From Membranipora membranacea (lineage: Eukaryota > Bryozoa > Gymnolaemata > Cheilostomatida > Membraniporidae), in contig OU612070.1 of assembly GCA_914767715.1 (NCBI GenBank), positions 5,225,501-5,289,500 of the forward strand: a stretch of 64,000 nt of DNA, written 5' to 3'. Below, piece after piece: positions 37,701 through 52,700 of this stretch. Position 1 is the stretch's first letter. Each line of letters begins with the position of its first letter. Made by a program: the position numbers and the translations under genes. The notes under the pieces are model-generated. The model saw only the letters and a program-made list of their open reading frames with translations. It was not told where the DNA came from and made no database searches.

Positions 37701-40700
37701 AATCCCTATAAATAGTCCAAAAATAATTCTATGTTAGGCCTTGGTTCTCACCTTTCACTTCTACTATGGCCACAGCTGCATTTTGACCACTCAGACCAAT
37801 CGCTGTAACATCCAGGCTCCATGCATGGCTGGTATTGCTTGGCAGGTTCGTCACAAGATGGATTAGTAAAGTTTGGTGCGCCATCTAGCTCGGGCACTAT
37901 GCAAGCTTTCAGACGTCTGTTCTGTGCACAGTTACAAGGTTCCCAGTCACCCCATTCAGACTCCAAATATGGGCAGTGCATTGTGCAGTTCCGCTCGCCT
38001 TTGCAGAATGCTAGAGAAGAAGAAAACAATTTAAACTTGACCAATTTGTTTCCGAAATATACCTTTGATTTCCATCTTCCTGGAAGTCGTTGAATATAGA
38101 AACTTAGAATTTAGAAAACTAATTATAGTTAGTATATTACGTATATATAACACATCACGATATACCTGTTGGTTATGAAGGACATAATCATGCAGAAAAT
38201 TGAAGTGAACTGCGGCATTTATTTAATCTAGGTCTACCATTTTGAGATGATATCACGGAGCCTTGTTTGCAATACTGCAAACATTCATACAGCACAGACA
38301 GTCACATGACAGTTATATGCATTGTATAAGAGTTCAATTTCCCCAATTTAACAGCATCAACTTAACAAATACCCTAGAGGAGTGAGACATTTTCAGGATA
38401 AACATGCTCCATTGTGCACATGCAAGGAATAGCAAGACTCCTACCTAGCTAGTAGAAAAGCGCGCAGACTAAGTCACCTCCAAACTAGCAAATTCAAGCT
38501 CTAGCTAATACTTAATTCTCAAGGGTGCTTGGGAATAGGACATAGAGGCAACTTACGGTGATAAAATGACGGTTCTTCTATCTCATCATCACCCCCAGTG
38601 CCAGAACTTGTACTTCCCACCTGTTGATGAGCTGTAGTTGTCTGCTGACCCTGATTATTTGTGGTTATGTGCACTGTAGATGATATTAGCCCTTCCAATG
38701 TTGACCGAGCTGACTGGGTGGATGATCTTGTTTCTTCAGTTGTTGTGTCCTCTTGAGCTGTGGTAGTAGCTGCCTGTGTCGTTGTGGTTGTTGGAGCATC
38801 TGTTGTTGTTGTGGTTGTTGGAGCTTTTGTTGTTCTTGTGGTTGTTGGAGCCTTCGTTGTGGTTGTTGGAGCTTTTTTTGTTTTTGTGGTTGTTGTTGTA
38901 ATAGAAGGAGTGGTTGTCTGAGAAGTTGTGGTTGTTGGATTGGCCTGCTGTGTGCTTTGTGCGGTTGGCTGAGTATTTGGTGACCCTGAAGATGCAGCAG
39001 GAGTAGTGGCCGTTGTTGGTCTTATGGTAGTGGTTGTTGATGCTGCAGGGATTGTTGTGGTAGGAGAATCAAGGCGCAACTGTGTAGTGGTTGGGTGGGT
39101 TGTGGTTGTCGTGGGGTGTTGCTTCCAGCACCTACATGTAAGAAAACAAAGCAAAGTATAACATCAGGAGGTTTACAGACACACTAAACCACGACGGACA
39201 AATAATTGATTTCTCACTGATTGGATCTTACCCCTGATGTATTTTAATACACAGCAAATATAAAATGCAGTTTACGTACAATATTGAACAAGTTATTGTA
39301 GTTATTTAGTTCCAGAATTACAATACAGAATACCGAATTTGTCACCCATGTTGATCAAGCAAAACCAGCAATTGTTTAATTCTTTTTACAATACTTGTTT
39401 AACAATGTGCTTTATGACACTTACCTGTTCCTTTTCTGCACCCCAGTGCTGCAGTCACATGTGGTCCATTGGCTCCACTCATAAGGGCATGAACATTGCT
39501 CTGTCACTACTTCTTTGTCTCCTGCGTCACATATCTTAGTGCCATTCATTATAACGGTATTGCTGTTTGGTGCTGGGTCACATTCACGTGAGCGAGTATG
39601 CGTACCATTCTCCTGAAGTATACATGGGTCACAGTTTGACCAGGATGTCCATTGTGTCCATCTTAAATTTAGAAGTAGATTGTTAGTTATATAGCAAATG
39701 AGTACATGTCAAATTTAAAAATTGCGAAAAAGACGTCTACTACTGGAGCATATGCATCTGGGTTGAACTTTAGAAAACTTTACAAACTCCTTCACATAAG
39801 TTCTGTGAATTTCATTCGGAATATGCTCAGCGTAACGAAAAAATTTATGATTTTGCTGCCTATGGTATTACGAAATGGTCTGCCAATACAACGTGAACCT
39901 GGAGTCCCAAGAGAAATTTAAATCAGTGCTTATGTCATCATTAACGTTGTCTTTCCTGCAATTCAACAAAATTTGAACATGATGCTCTTCATCATTTAGG
40001 AAAGATAGATACAAGAATACAATTATTATTATGAGTGCATGGAGTTTGTGCACAGTTGTTGCTCCTGTTTAATACTTACTTGCTACACTTGTCACTACAT
40101 TCATAAGGGTTTATATCATCCTTATAACAGTCACCATTGATAGGATTGTCATCTGTATTGTGACACTCATAGCCCCGCCTACCATACATATAATTACAGG
40201 CGCACTCATCTACGATGACCTTTTTAGGGCATTGACATGTCTCATCTGTTATCTCATTCTCTATATCTTCAGGAGCACCTGCGGAAACATGTCAAAAATG
40301 ATTTTTTCCTCCGTCAAACATCACAAGTAAGCAAACGATCAATTTGCATTCAACGCATTTTATTTGGTATAACCATTGTAATTTATACAAAAAATGTCAG
40401 TTTAAATTCAATATAAATTATATTTTCTTGCCAGTAAATAAGACACTGACAAGTATCTAGTCGACAATTATGGCCAGGACTATTACTTTTTAACTTTCAA
40501 GGCTTTATGGAAATCAGCTTTTACTGAGTAATCAAACAAGGTCAAGGAACTAACTACATGTGTTTGAAGTTATCTCCCATACCGAAAAGGAAGATAACTC
40601 CACTATACTAGAAGCTGCAATTTGGGTTTAGATTGCCTTGTTCCCTTAAACTAGATAATTCACAAAAACGTCTCAACCAGTAAAAAACCATTTTATTCCA

Positions 40701-43700
40701 AAAATGTTCTTTTTCTTTCTCATTCTTTGAGTTTTTTAACCCTAGTATTCAGACATCAAAGTATTCAATAAGGTTGGATCAAAAGTTGAAGGAGATCGAA
40801 GAACAAGTCTTGATAGTTGTAAAAGATAAATTGACATGAAGCTGTAACCATGCAATGGTATTGGTATATTTACTCACACAAGTGGTTAGGTTTATCCAGT
40901 ATGACCTTGGCTGGGTTGTGTCCCAGCTCACAGATATGAGATCTTTGTTTTGTGGCTGTAACATTCGGCAAACCACAGAAACAGAAATAAGTCCAGTCTG
41001 ACCAGTGCGGGCACAGCGAGGAGCAATCACTATCCTAAGATAAAGAAAAAAACCGGTTATGTACCAAGTCAGCTGTTGCATTCGTACAGCAATCATGTGT
41101 CTTTCTCTTCTTAGATGGTCGTTGATGAAAAGTTTTTGCAAGAATGTATTCACCAACCGTTTCTTTAACCTCTATCACCTTTACATGGTTACAGAGTTCT
41201 TATATTGAAGATCTCCAGTAATGTCATATAATAAAAAAAACGCATGACAGCTCATTTTTCATGTGTCTCTAGATCTGATTCTTTAGGCTATAGTTTGGTA
41301 GTGGTAGCGCCATAAAACCGCATTGTTACAATGAAATATAGGGACTGTTTGAAATAGGCATGTGCTAATCATGATACGCAGGCATGTGTAAATGATTTGT
41401 TGTCCTCGGAAGAGAATTGTGTGACATAACAAAACATAAACTCGCTAACATAAATACACTTGGCTCTTTAATCTTGATACATTTCCTACCTCAACTGTCT
41501 GTGTGTCTGTCGGTGAGTTTTCAACATACTTTCTAAGCTCACAGTTACAGCTGGTGTAAACTTCAGGTAGAGTGGTAGTCGTTGGTGTTGTGGTAGATGT
41601 GGGTGTTGTGCTTAAAAATAAAGGTGAAAATAAAAATTACTCAACCTTGATTCCTGGGCAAATATTTGCAACATATGAGTTCAAGTATTCTTTCTGAAGC
41701 TGCTGAACTATCAAAATTCTTGAAAGAACTCAGTTGCTCAATTATACAGACCTTGTTTACTCTATACGCATCGATAATCTATTAAAGCTAAATAAAAGCT
41801 AGCTGCAATCCAGCAGCCGACATTAGCAACAGCTCAGCAAAGGTAAAAGTGGTCCAGGTTATCAAAGTTTTAACATTTACATGTACAAAACTCAGACTCC
41901 TTCCTAGAATGGCTGAATGCAAAGCTATCATTATCAGAGGAGCAACGCAGCAGAGTAAAAGCAGTCAATTACCAAAACTGCTAGTAAAAATAGATCAAGG
42001 ACTGAATACTGCAAAGACGTTACTAATCTAATCTATTCATCAAGACGAAAGACTGAGAGTGAGTGGTGAGACATCTATTGAAATATTATGGGAGGAAAAG
42101 CTTTTATCTACCGAGAATAGTGTACAAGATCTTTATCAGAAAGATGAGCATGGAATCATTACTACTGGTTATTTTGACATGTTAAACTAACTGAACGAAA
42201 TATTAAGATGTCACTTAATTGGAAGGAAATAGACAATAAGAGACATACTAGATAAGTGAAGGCTATTGTTGTCCAAAAATAGTAGATTTATAAATTCGAT
42301 TCCTCAAAATATGAATGATGTAGGATCATCATTACGATGCTATGTTGAATGCACTGTAACCTTCCACCTGAGTGACCTTTGCTACCTCATAGCATAGTAT
42401 GGTTACTTGGTTGTGGATTTCTTTGATGTCAACACAATGTCATTTACTCATTGCATCATTAGAAACAAGCAGATAGTGCTACGTTTAACTGACATCTATA
42501 TAGGTTAGTTTTATCATGATTCTACTTCATATGAAAAGGAAAACTGGTATACAATTTGTCAGGTTTGGAAAGGAAATGGATGGTTTTATCTAAATATCTA
42601 AGAAGACAAATCACATTCTGGTTGGTTGTGCTTCTTATGCTGTGACAACCCTTGTTATATGTTTGTTAATAAATATATTAGGCAGAGGAAATCACATTGT
42701 TTTTGTAGGAAAATAATCTATTGTATATAACGAATAGGCTGAATAGTCATAGTTATAGCAATCGCTGTACACCTTGCTTTCTCCTTTTTGCTTAAGATAT
42801 AGATTAGCTGCACATATCTAACCCTGAACAGACATATGGCTATTTATGTATGGTTGCTGGAATGCATTTTTGAGATTTGATTGGTTTACAAGTTCAGTAA
42901 CGTATGTGCTACCATTTGTAAAGCTTTTGTCATGCAGCTTGCTAGAGTTTTTGAAGGTTGCTACTTGGAGTGGGATCATTCAATCCATATCATAAAAGCT
43001 GCCAGATTTTTAGCTGGATGCAGTTACTGATACTAAGTCATATGCTGATTGAATATCGCCACAAATAGCATTATATATCAATGATTTTACTCCCTGTGAT
43101 AAGTTTACTTTTGTATTTTGAACCTTTGTGAAAGAAGAAAGACATGGCAAACAACTCCAATTTTATGGTTGCTAATGCACTCTTTATATGATTAGGTAGA
43201 AAAAGTGGATAGTGGCTCATAAACTACTAAACATACAAAAAATACACAAGGTCAAGCAAGATGACATTGATAATATGGTTTTCAAGTGTAAAAGATGGTG
43301 TAGAACAAGATTTCTGCTAGTGTCTTCCTACATTTAAAAGTTCTGGATCTTAAATAACTTGCAAAATTGCTATCATTTTACAGCGATAGAAATTTAGCAA
43401 GCAGGAGCTATGGCAAGCCAAATAAGTAAGCTGACCTACCAATATGTTACATATGGTCAACCATGGCCATAGCAATGACACACTGCTTGCATATCGACTG
43501 TGTGAAGCGAGTCTCTCCGCACCGTAAGTACAGTGCCACAAACTGGCCTAATCGACCTAGTTACACTTTACCTATGAGAACTAACGTTTTACCTGTGCGG
43601 GTGGAGTGACTTGCAGTTTGAGAACTCATGCACATTTGAATTATTTCATGGAAAGAATTCTGATACATGATACAATTCAACTCTGTATACTACCAATTTT

Positions 43701-46700
43701 GCAACTTTGCGAGAAAATTTAGCAGGAAATTATTAGGTTTGGGTTAGCGTCGACTCTACTAGAACAGAACACTTATAAACTCTTTACCAGTACCTCATAG
43801 TCTGGGTAGACGAGGTTGTGGTGAATGGACTGGTTAAATGGCTAACAGTACCAGCCCCACTAGTGGTAGTTTCATAACTTGTGCTAGATGCACTGCTAGT
43901 GCTTGGTTCACTGCTGTTGCTCGCTGCACTGCTAATGTTCGCTGCACTGCTATTGTTTGTAACACTGCTAGTACTCGCTGTACTGTTATATACATTAGCA
44001 GTGGTAGCTTCACTAGTGGTGTTGGCGAGACCAGTGCTAGGCATAGCAGTTGATGTATTGACATCATTTGTAGACCTGCTAAAAAAATATTGTAATAAAT
44101 CATTAGGCCTATGCTAATGCAAGCCTATATAAATAACTTTTTGGAATTAGGATGACAATATTTCTACTGTAGATGCTTTCTCAAGTCAACCTCAGCAGAT
44201 CGATAGAAGAAGATAGATGACAAAGTGGAACAATCTCATTTTCCTCTTGTCCTGTCACAACATCCATTCATTGATAAACTGTAAGATCACACCTCTAGAA
44301 GATTGTAAGAAGGGGTTAAGAAAACTAGGGAGGGGCCAAGGTTACCTTATGGTGGAGGACCCGGTGACTGTTGAGACATCACCGGGGTTAGTTTGAGTCT
44401 GAGTTGACTCTAACGATGTGGATGAATCACCAGTCGTGGCACTGATATGCGTGCTATAACAATATATGGAAACTTATAACAAGCGCTGAGGTATAGATGT
44501 GTGCAAAATTATTATTAGAAGCCAAGGGAATCGCAAAAGAAACTCAACTGAATTTTGTCACACAATGAGATTGAAACATTTTTTTTGTGCTGTAGGTTTA
44601 TCCATGGTCCTGATTTTTATGCCTTGGCAGATTCTTATTGTGGGATTTGATGCCTGAACACAGAGCATTTGTAAAGTTGTTGGTTGCAGTCCCACCTAAG
44701 GCTCTCTGCCACAGGTGTGAGCATTGGGTGGGAGAAGGTAAAGTATGGCTGGTGATGGCGATTCATTTTCTGGTCAACATCGTCATTTTGACTTGCTTTA
44801 AAAAGGAGAATGAAAGTTTTTCCTATATTAACTACCCATTGTGTTTTCTTGCCAGTACATTCTTCACTGGGATGAAAATAGGGCTCTTCATTGCATAGAT
44901 ATCGAGCACATGCGATTGATAAGAAACAATATTGGATGGTTGATGAAAACTGCATGAATGGAATAAAAGTTTAAGACAAAGCACAGTCTTTGAATTTTGT
45001 GGTAATATTTTGACGCTAAGGGAGCATGTGCAAACCTTAATAGTGACTTGTGACCTTGATATGACACTCGAATGTGACAGTTGGAGAATGCAGACCTCCA
45101 CAGACGACTAAACCCCACCATGAACAGAAAGCCCAGCATGCAATTAATACAAATCGAATCTAAATTTAAATATTAGTTTAATAGGAAACATATGTTACAT
45201 GTTTTATCAGTTAAGCTTTAGTGGCATTACGTCAAGCTGCATTTTCATACTTGTTCCAGGAGTCATGGGAAACTGAAAATCTCCAATATTATACAATCAA
45301 GACATGGTTTGTGCTTCTGAGGGGGCCTGTGGTTTATGCAAGCACTTCTTTATAACTATATCCATCCACCCAAATAAACCTAGGATAAGAAGGCCTCAGT
45401 AAGACGGTAAGAATGTTGTTATCTTTCCTGTGGGATAAAAAGTTGAATTTTGATGTCTGAATTTATTTTTGCTGTCAATCTCTTAATTCAACTCTGCTCA
45501 TATATCTAGACTGAATATAATTGTCATTGCCACTTATTGGATACCTTAGTTTATCACTTGCCAGTGGTACCATGCACATAAATGGCTAACATTCATAGCC
45601 ACTCCAGCGACAGCCATTAGTATGATATTGTCTGAATAAATTTAGCTGGCAGCGGAAAATCATACATGTATAAAACCTCAGCCGTTATTATGATTGAGTG
45701 ATCTAAAGAGATCATGGATAAACCATAGGCTTAATAATATAATTATTATGATGTCTATGAGATGAACTAATCACTATGCTGAAATGTTCAAGTACATATG
45801 CTATATATTGCATACAATGCAGAAGATAGAAGCTCAAATTCACAGAGAACTGCTACTGCATATCTTAATTTTATAGCTACCTCTCAGTGATTGATGTGGT
45901 TGTAGACGTAGTCCCCGTTGACCCAACTGTACTATCGACACTGCCCGAACCTCCAGTAGAACCGGCCCCTGTGTAATTAACAATGAGATATATATATATA
46001 TATACATATGTATATATATAATATATATAAATGGAACCATTGTCTTCTTGATACTGACAGCTGTGACAGATTTTTACTCTGAGCCGGACAAAATTACTGT
46101 CACTGTAAATCCATCTTGATTTTTGTTCAGTAAGCGAATTCTTACAGAGATAGACATTTGAAGTTGTTCATAATTTCAATTATCAAAAATGCAATTAAGC
46201 TATGGATATCTGGACTATGGCGTTTTGTTTCGTGTTGTGACCATGCCTGTTCCAATGGAAGCTTTAACAACAACACAGTTCAATACATCGAGAGTTTTCG
46301 AGTTGACAGACCTTGATTTGCTGCCGTTGTTGTTGGGGCCTCCGTAGTGGTTGTTGTGGTATCTTGCATTGTTGTTGTTGCAGTAGTTGTTGAAGTAGAT
46401 GTTGAGGTAGATGTCGTTGTGGCACAATCCCTTATCCACTTGGGAAATTCATCACATGAACTGTGAAAATATGGTAAAAAGATGATATGTAAAAACTATA
46501 GTAAAGAGATTAAAGTGAAGGAAGAATCTAATGCACAAAATATGATCACTACAGGGTTCCAGACCTGAGCCATTTAAATTGTCAGAAAGTGGCACATTAT
46601 CAAAAACTTTGTGTGAAAACATAAAATGGAAATTTAGGAAATTTTTCAATTAGGTATTGATATATTTTCTAGAAAAAAAAAATAGAAGGGACTTAAGAAT

Positions 46701-49700
46701 ATCAGGGGAATAGATAGTTTACTGGGAGGGGGGAGGGGGATATACCGATCTAATGCAGATAAATCTGCTGGTCATTAATGATTAAATTATGAATTAATCT
46801 TACATCTTGGCACCTTGAATGACACAGATATTGCAAATTTACTAAATTTAGATTTTGAAAATTTGTCAAAATCATTGATAAAACCGGAGCTTTACCTATC
46901 ATTTTTACAATATTACTCAATGCATGTCCTTGAATCATCATACATTCTGCAGTATTTATACTTGTTTTACAACAAAAATCAAGAAGAATTGTGCAAGGTG
47001 TAGTAGCTGATATATTTGTTAAAATATATGTATTTGTGTTTGGGTTAATAACATGCTGCATGCTTCTTTCCATATTTGAATCCATGACCTTGCACCATGA
47101 ACTTGACACCGGTTTTTATTCTTTTACTTTTGAAAGCTTGTTCACCAAACTCCAAAGTTTTGATCTAAATGACGCTATCAATTAGAATGATCTGATGTCT
47201 CCTGGATAATACCCTATAGTATGAAATGACCAAAGCAATATATAGTCAAGCAGCTAGCTCTGAAGTTTTTAGTTTTAGTTTTTACACTGAAGAACTTCAT
47301 AGCATTTCTTGAAAAATGATGTATAATGTTAGACACTGTCCCCACCCTGCTTGTCTCTAAGGTATGTAGGGATTGAATGTTCAATAACCTACCACTTCCA
47401 CATATTTTTAATTACTGATTTTTTCCACATAAAGTAAAAATAAACATAGTTTCATTGTCAGGAGATATTGTACAAGAGTAGATAAATTTCTTTATGAACC
47501 TTTGATGAGAAATTCAGCTTTAGCAGATCTCCAAAGTAGACAGAAGTGGTAGCGCATTAGGCTAGTACTGTGCATACCCACACGTACGTCATACCGAGAA
47601 GTGCTATGAATTAAGCCAGCAAAAAATGTGGCATAAATACTGCAGGACTAGCTGTCAGATAATATATTCCTTTGGTCTTCTGGTTGTCTTGAAACATTGT
47701 CATGGTAAAAAAGTCACGATACTAATCTTAATCAAATTTTTTGAGGGATACCCAGTCTCTTCAAAATTTGACCTCGTCATATTGTTGAGTACAGGCTCAC
47801 AGTGCATTGTGGGAACAATATAAACATGCATGACTATCCCTGACCTGTGGGTGTGAAATATTAGCCTAGCTATACATTTTTACAATTAAAGGGTGTAGTG
47901 TGGACTACATAGATTTATTTGCAACGAATAGTTGGAACAGGTAGTTTCCATTAATAGTTGTGGCTTGACTTTTTGAACGCAGCCGATCAGACTACAGATG
48001 GTGGTCCATCTTTTCGTTGCAAATTAATATTTGCATTAGCAATTATTCTTTTCAGGGAATGAGGCGGATTAGAGTCAAGCGCTTAAACCTTGTCCGAGCA
48101 CATTGTTTGTGGCATTCTATTACCAGCCACCATCATCAGGCGGGATTAGAATGGAATGCCATCAGTAGCAACACGGACAAGTTAGACTGTGGTTTAAACA
48201 CCTAGACTTGGCAGGTGTCCTAGGCTAAATCTTACACTGTGCAGTTCTCCTGGCTTTCATTAAAACAGCTGCTAAAATTAATCAGTAAAAATAATATGCA
48301 CATACAATATTTCAGCTAACGTAAGAAAATTGATGATTGAAAAGGGATTCAAAATTTAAACAGATATCAACAAATTCATACGCAACCACAATAAACAAAA
48401 TCATACATTGGCGCAAGTTTTCAATAGGTTTTTAGTCATCAATTGTTTTACATAATATTTATATACAGAGAACATTCAAAATCTCAGCAAAAGTATCTCA
48501 ATCACCAAAAGCATTGCACATTGTGACAAACGAGGAGAGAAAAAGTCTAACATACCTGTCGCAAACTTGAGTCACATTATCAATAAAAGGAGTATGGTCC
48601 ACCTACAAAGAAAAGCAGCAGCTGCAGTAGTCAGGATATATAGATGCTGCGGAGTGGTAATTTATTTATTATTATTTGGTGAAACTGAGGTAGAGAATGT
48701 TAACAATAGTAGACCAGATCAAAACCATACCTTCAATAGATAAGAGCCTCCCCATCACTTCAGCGGCAACATGAATTTTTCAACTAATAGAATTAAAGGT
48801 GTGCAAACAGAAGCTTACCAGTTCAAAAGTGCCCGTCCTGTTCCAGGATACCTCTATATCAGCTGATGAACAGCTAGATATTTGATAGAAGATGTCTAGA
48901 CAGCTTATATCACAGTTCTCTTCGTCTGTACAGTTAAGGTTGGACAGCATCAGATCGGTCGTGTTTTGATACCACTGACACAGGCTGAAACAGAGAACAG
49001 TAATAGAAATTGAATCTTACAAATAACAATGGGGTCAAACGTAAAACTAGCCAACACACTGGCTATCATAATACAGGTTCCGAATTCCATATGAACTTGT
49101 ATAAAGAGGTCAGTGTTTGTGGGCACAAAATTAATTATTTTCCTATACTATGATGGTTGAGGGAAAAGAAGGCCAAGTAGAGATTTATCACTGTGACATT
49201 CAGAACATAATTTGGCAGTAGGGCTTTAAAAATAAATCAAATTAATGATCTATGTATGCCACTAACCTGGGTATTTCTTTAATTGAATTGACTATCTATC
49301 AACTGGTTAGGGCATTGTAGAGGGTAGAAAGGGACGGGTTTTAAATGTCATCAAGCAGGGGAACTATCATAAAGTGGTATACCTCTTGTGAATCTGTTGG
49401 TTCTCGTCATCGCAGCAATATGCACCCAATCCTTGAGGGCAGGCGTTCACACAGACATCTGCTTGCTGCTCAGTTGAGAGTGTTACAGTCATACCATGCT
49501 CAGAGCATTCTTCATTTGTAAGATTTGTTTCTCTTTGGAAGCTAGCAGTTGGTGCTATGCAGGTCATCGCATCTGTCTACAATTTGTTTCAAAATGTTAA
49601 TATTTTACCTATGCTTTAATTCAATCTTGGATATTTCCACATATACAGATTACTAGTTTGTTTTGCCAAAATAACTGAAGACATAGTTGTTAGAAAACAT

Positions 49701-52700
49701 GTAAGGTAAGTGTGTCATTCTAGCTTAATTGATTAAAAAGAACTCAAAATACACCTGGGAGATCATGTTTAAAAGGAAAATTCAAATCCATAGCTCTACT
49801 CTATGTGTGTAGTGGCAAAATGTGGCCGTTTTTCCAACATAACTGAACGTTGACAAGGCTAGACGGGTTGCACAAACTACAGACAAATTATTTAAATGTT
49901 GGCTAATGAATAATTGTTTTGTGAAGTTATGAAGTAGGACTCAGTGGAAGGCCTTACAGCCTGTACAATGCCATTCAATAACAGGCTGTGTCTTTTTCTT
50001 CTTCTTACGTTGCTACCGAGTTAGCTTTTATCATGATACCAGATGTGGGAACACTGGAATTAACACAACAGACCCATTCTCAAACCTATTGACATTCAAT
50101 CAGTCATAGAAACAAGATTAGACTTAGTTGAAGAGGTGGTCTGAACGAGTCGCTAACTATTGCCACCAAATAAAAACTGTTCAAGAACTCAGGCTACAAA
50201 TATTGATAACCCAATAAATTATTCAATTTCTTCTTTGCTTCTGCGGTGGTGGTTGGAAAAGAGTGTAGGCTTAAAAAATACTGATCTGCAAGTAAGTTCT
50301 CTGTATCCTTTTTCTTCCACACACATCTCATCTCCAATACTCATACTCAACTTGTAAAGATGAACATCAGATTCATAAAAAAATGTTGATAGGAACTTTC
50401 CACAAATCTCAACCCTTGAGACAAGTGGTGCTACCATTCAAACTATCAAGATTATTTCTAAATCTTTGAAGTAGGAATGCAAAATGAACTTCAATTCAAA
50501 ATTCAGAATTGTTATGCATGCACAGGAAGTACAGGATGTCTATTGAAATATTAATGACCAATGCACAAGCAGACCAATCAACTAAAAAGGAGAGTAGGCC
50601 TTTTACTATGTCATACAATATCAAATGCATTATATATGCATATATATTATATGTATATAAATGTGCCATGAATCCATTGTGTGACTTTGTGGCAATAAAA
50701 TCTTGTTAATTACACCTTTCTAATCTATTCCCCTCAGTGAGATTGGATACCAGTCAAGAAGTCGTGATCGTGATGGTCGGCCAAATATTTTCTTCCATTG
50801 AATTTTTATGTCTCATCAAAATCGATCGAATATTGTCATCGATTTATTTTACTGCTGTATCTTTCAAGAAATCGAGATTTCAGCTTATCTAAGAGTTCAA
50901 ATCCAGCATTATGGCAGAAATATCCTACCAACTCATGTGTCAAAAAAGTCAGATCATACATTGGGAGACCACAGATGCTCAACAATTTGTCAGCCTGGAT
51001 GCATTCCATCCTTTTATCCTCAAACCATCTGGAACATGATCTAATCATTATCATCTAATACAGTAAAGTGTATAAATATGTATAGCAAAACTCTTGGCAA
51101 TATGACTACAGATAATATGGAAGTGCATCTCCAACTATAAATTTGTGGCCAGATTAAGGTCAGCTCTACTTTTATGTTTCCCCGTCGAAGGAGGCTTCAA
51201 AGCTAGAATTGGCAGTACTGCTCAAAAATATCCGTCAAATGTTGACAATGATTTTTCAAAACATCTTCTGAACTCCAGTTAAAGTATTAGTACACAATTA
51301 CTCATGCAAACAACCCAGTCTCAAAAATATTGGTAATAGATAATTGATTATCCACTCTGTAACATGCGAGAGAGTAAAAGCCACTCTTAAACACACCACT
51401 TACACTGCCTGCAATGGGTGTAAAGTTATCCTACAACAGTTAAAATCATGGTTTGGACAAAAAGAAAACATGATGTGTACCAGTGTCTGATCACTCTTAC
51501 TAAGTCATGTACTGGCAGAATGTGGTGGCTCATGTCGCCTAACTATCTCGAAATCGGCTGATCAATTTTCAATGAGGGCTCAAAGATCACTGAAAGCAAC
51601 CTGATTAAAAACAAAACTCAAGTCAAGCGAATTCGATCATGATAAGATATGATTTCAGATTCTTAGTGTTTAGAAACAAGATGCGGCTCCGATCAGTGAT
51701 GAATGCAAGCGCAGGACTGGAATGGGAACCAAAAAAATGAGGACTTGGTTGGGTTTTCTGGTTCCAGCTATCTCTCAGGTTTGGAGTGGGTTGGGTGGCA
51801 CTCAACACAGAGGACAGAACGCACATTTAAAACCTCTGATTACCTTTGAGATGTCAAACCCCACCGAGTCAATATTGGGATTATTACCCGTTCCAGCCTT
51901 GTTAACAAGCGCGGTTGCAGATTTTCTACCTGCCTGACCATACCAAACAACATGGTAACAGATGATTCCAATATCGATTACAAAAGTTTCTTCATGAAAC
52001 TTCATACACAATCTTATCTCCAGGCACACAATTCTGGTTATGATCTATCAGTAGATGATAGAATTTACTGTCTGTTGTCTTTCTAGTCAAGATAAGTCAG
52101 CATTGGCTATGCCGGCGCTTTGGTTGAGTGCCTGGCTAAAAAAGCGGACAAGTTGTTGGGTCCGTTAGAATCAGTGATGTCAAGACACTTTTATGATATT
52201 GGTAGAACATGGCTAGCAATAGAATTGAGATAGCTTTTCCTACAGACACTCAAATGCGTTCATTTGATTTTAAAATATTTTGGAAATTTTGTTTTCCATG
52301 AAATCACTTAAATAACTTTGTATCACATTTTAAAATGTGTTATAATCAGAAATACATATAGTATTTCTCACATTTGGTTTAGTCAGCAACCAAAGCTACA
52401 TCTTGTGTAACCTTGCGCTGTTTTTGATTCTTGGCCCACAGTTCTAGGGGTAGCAGGGGCCACACCCTCACCTAGAAGTTGACTGCAAAATCTATATCAG
52501 ATCTGGGATTTATATTGCTATTTGTATTTTTTAAAGCGCTGTGTAGAGTCGCATCCCCTTTGACATCCCACCTGGTGCGATCATTTCCTCCCCTTCCATC
52601 ATCACCAAACAATGGCACCGTCAACTGAGATCAACAATTGGTTCGGAATATTTTGAGTTGTTAATTATGAAAAAATTCATGACAATCCCGAGAGTTTTAA

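Noticed and set aside
38753-38983. Plus-strand Cys/Gly/Trp repeat protein
   Set aside because: Antisense reading of the Thr-rich mucin exon (38557-39131); the repeated motif is just the complement of ACN-rich codons.
47905-48210. Inverted repeats around TTTGCAACGAA and CTTGTCCG...CGGACAAG
   Set aside because: Pairing is short and broken, with no target duplication found; too weak to list as an element, though it may be an old MITE.
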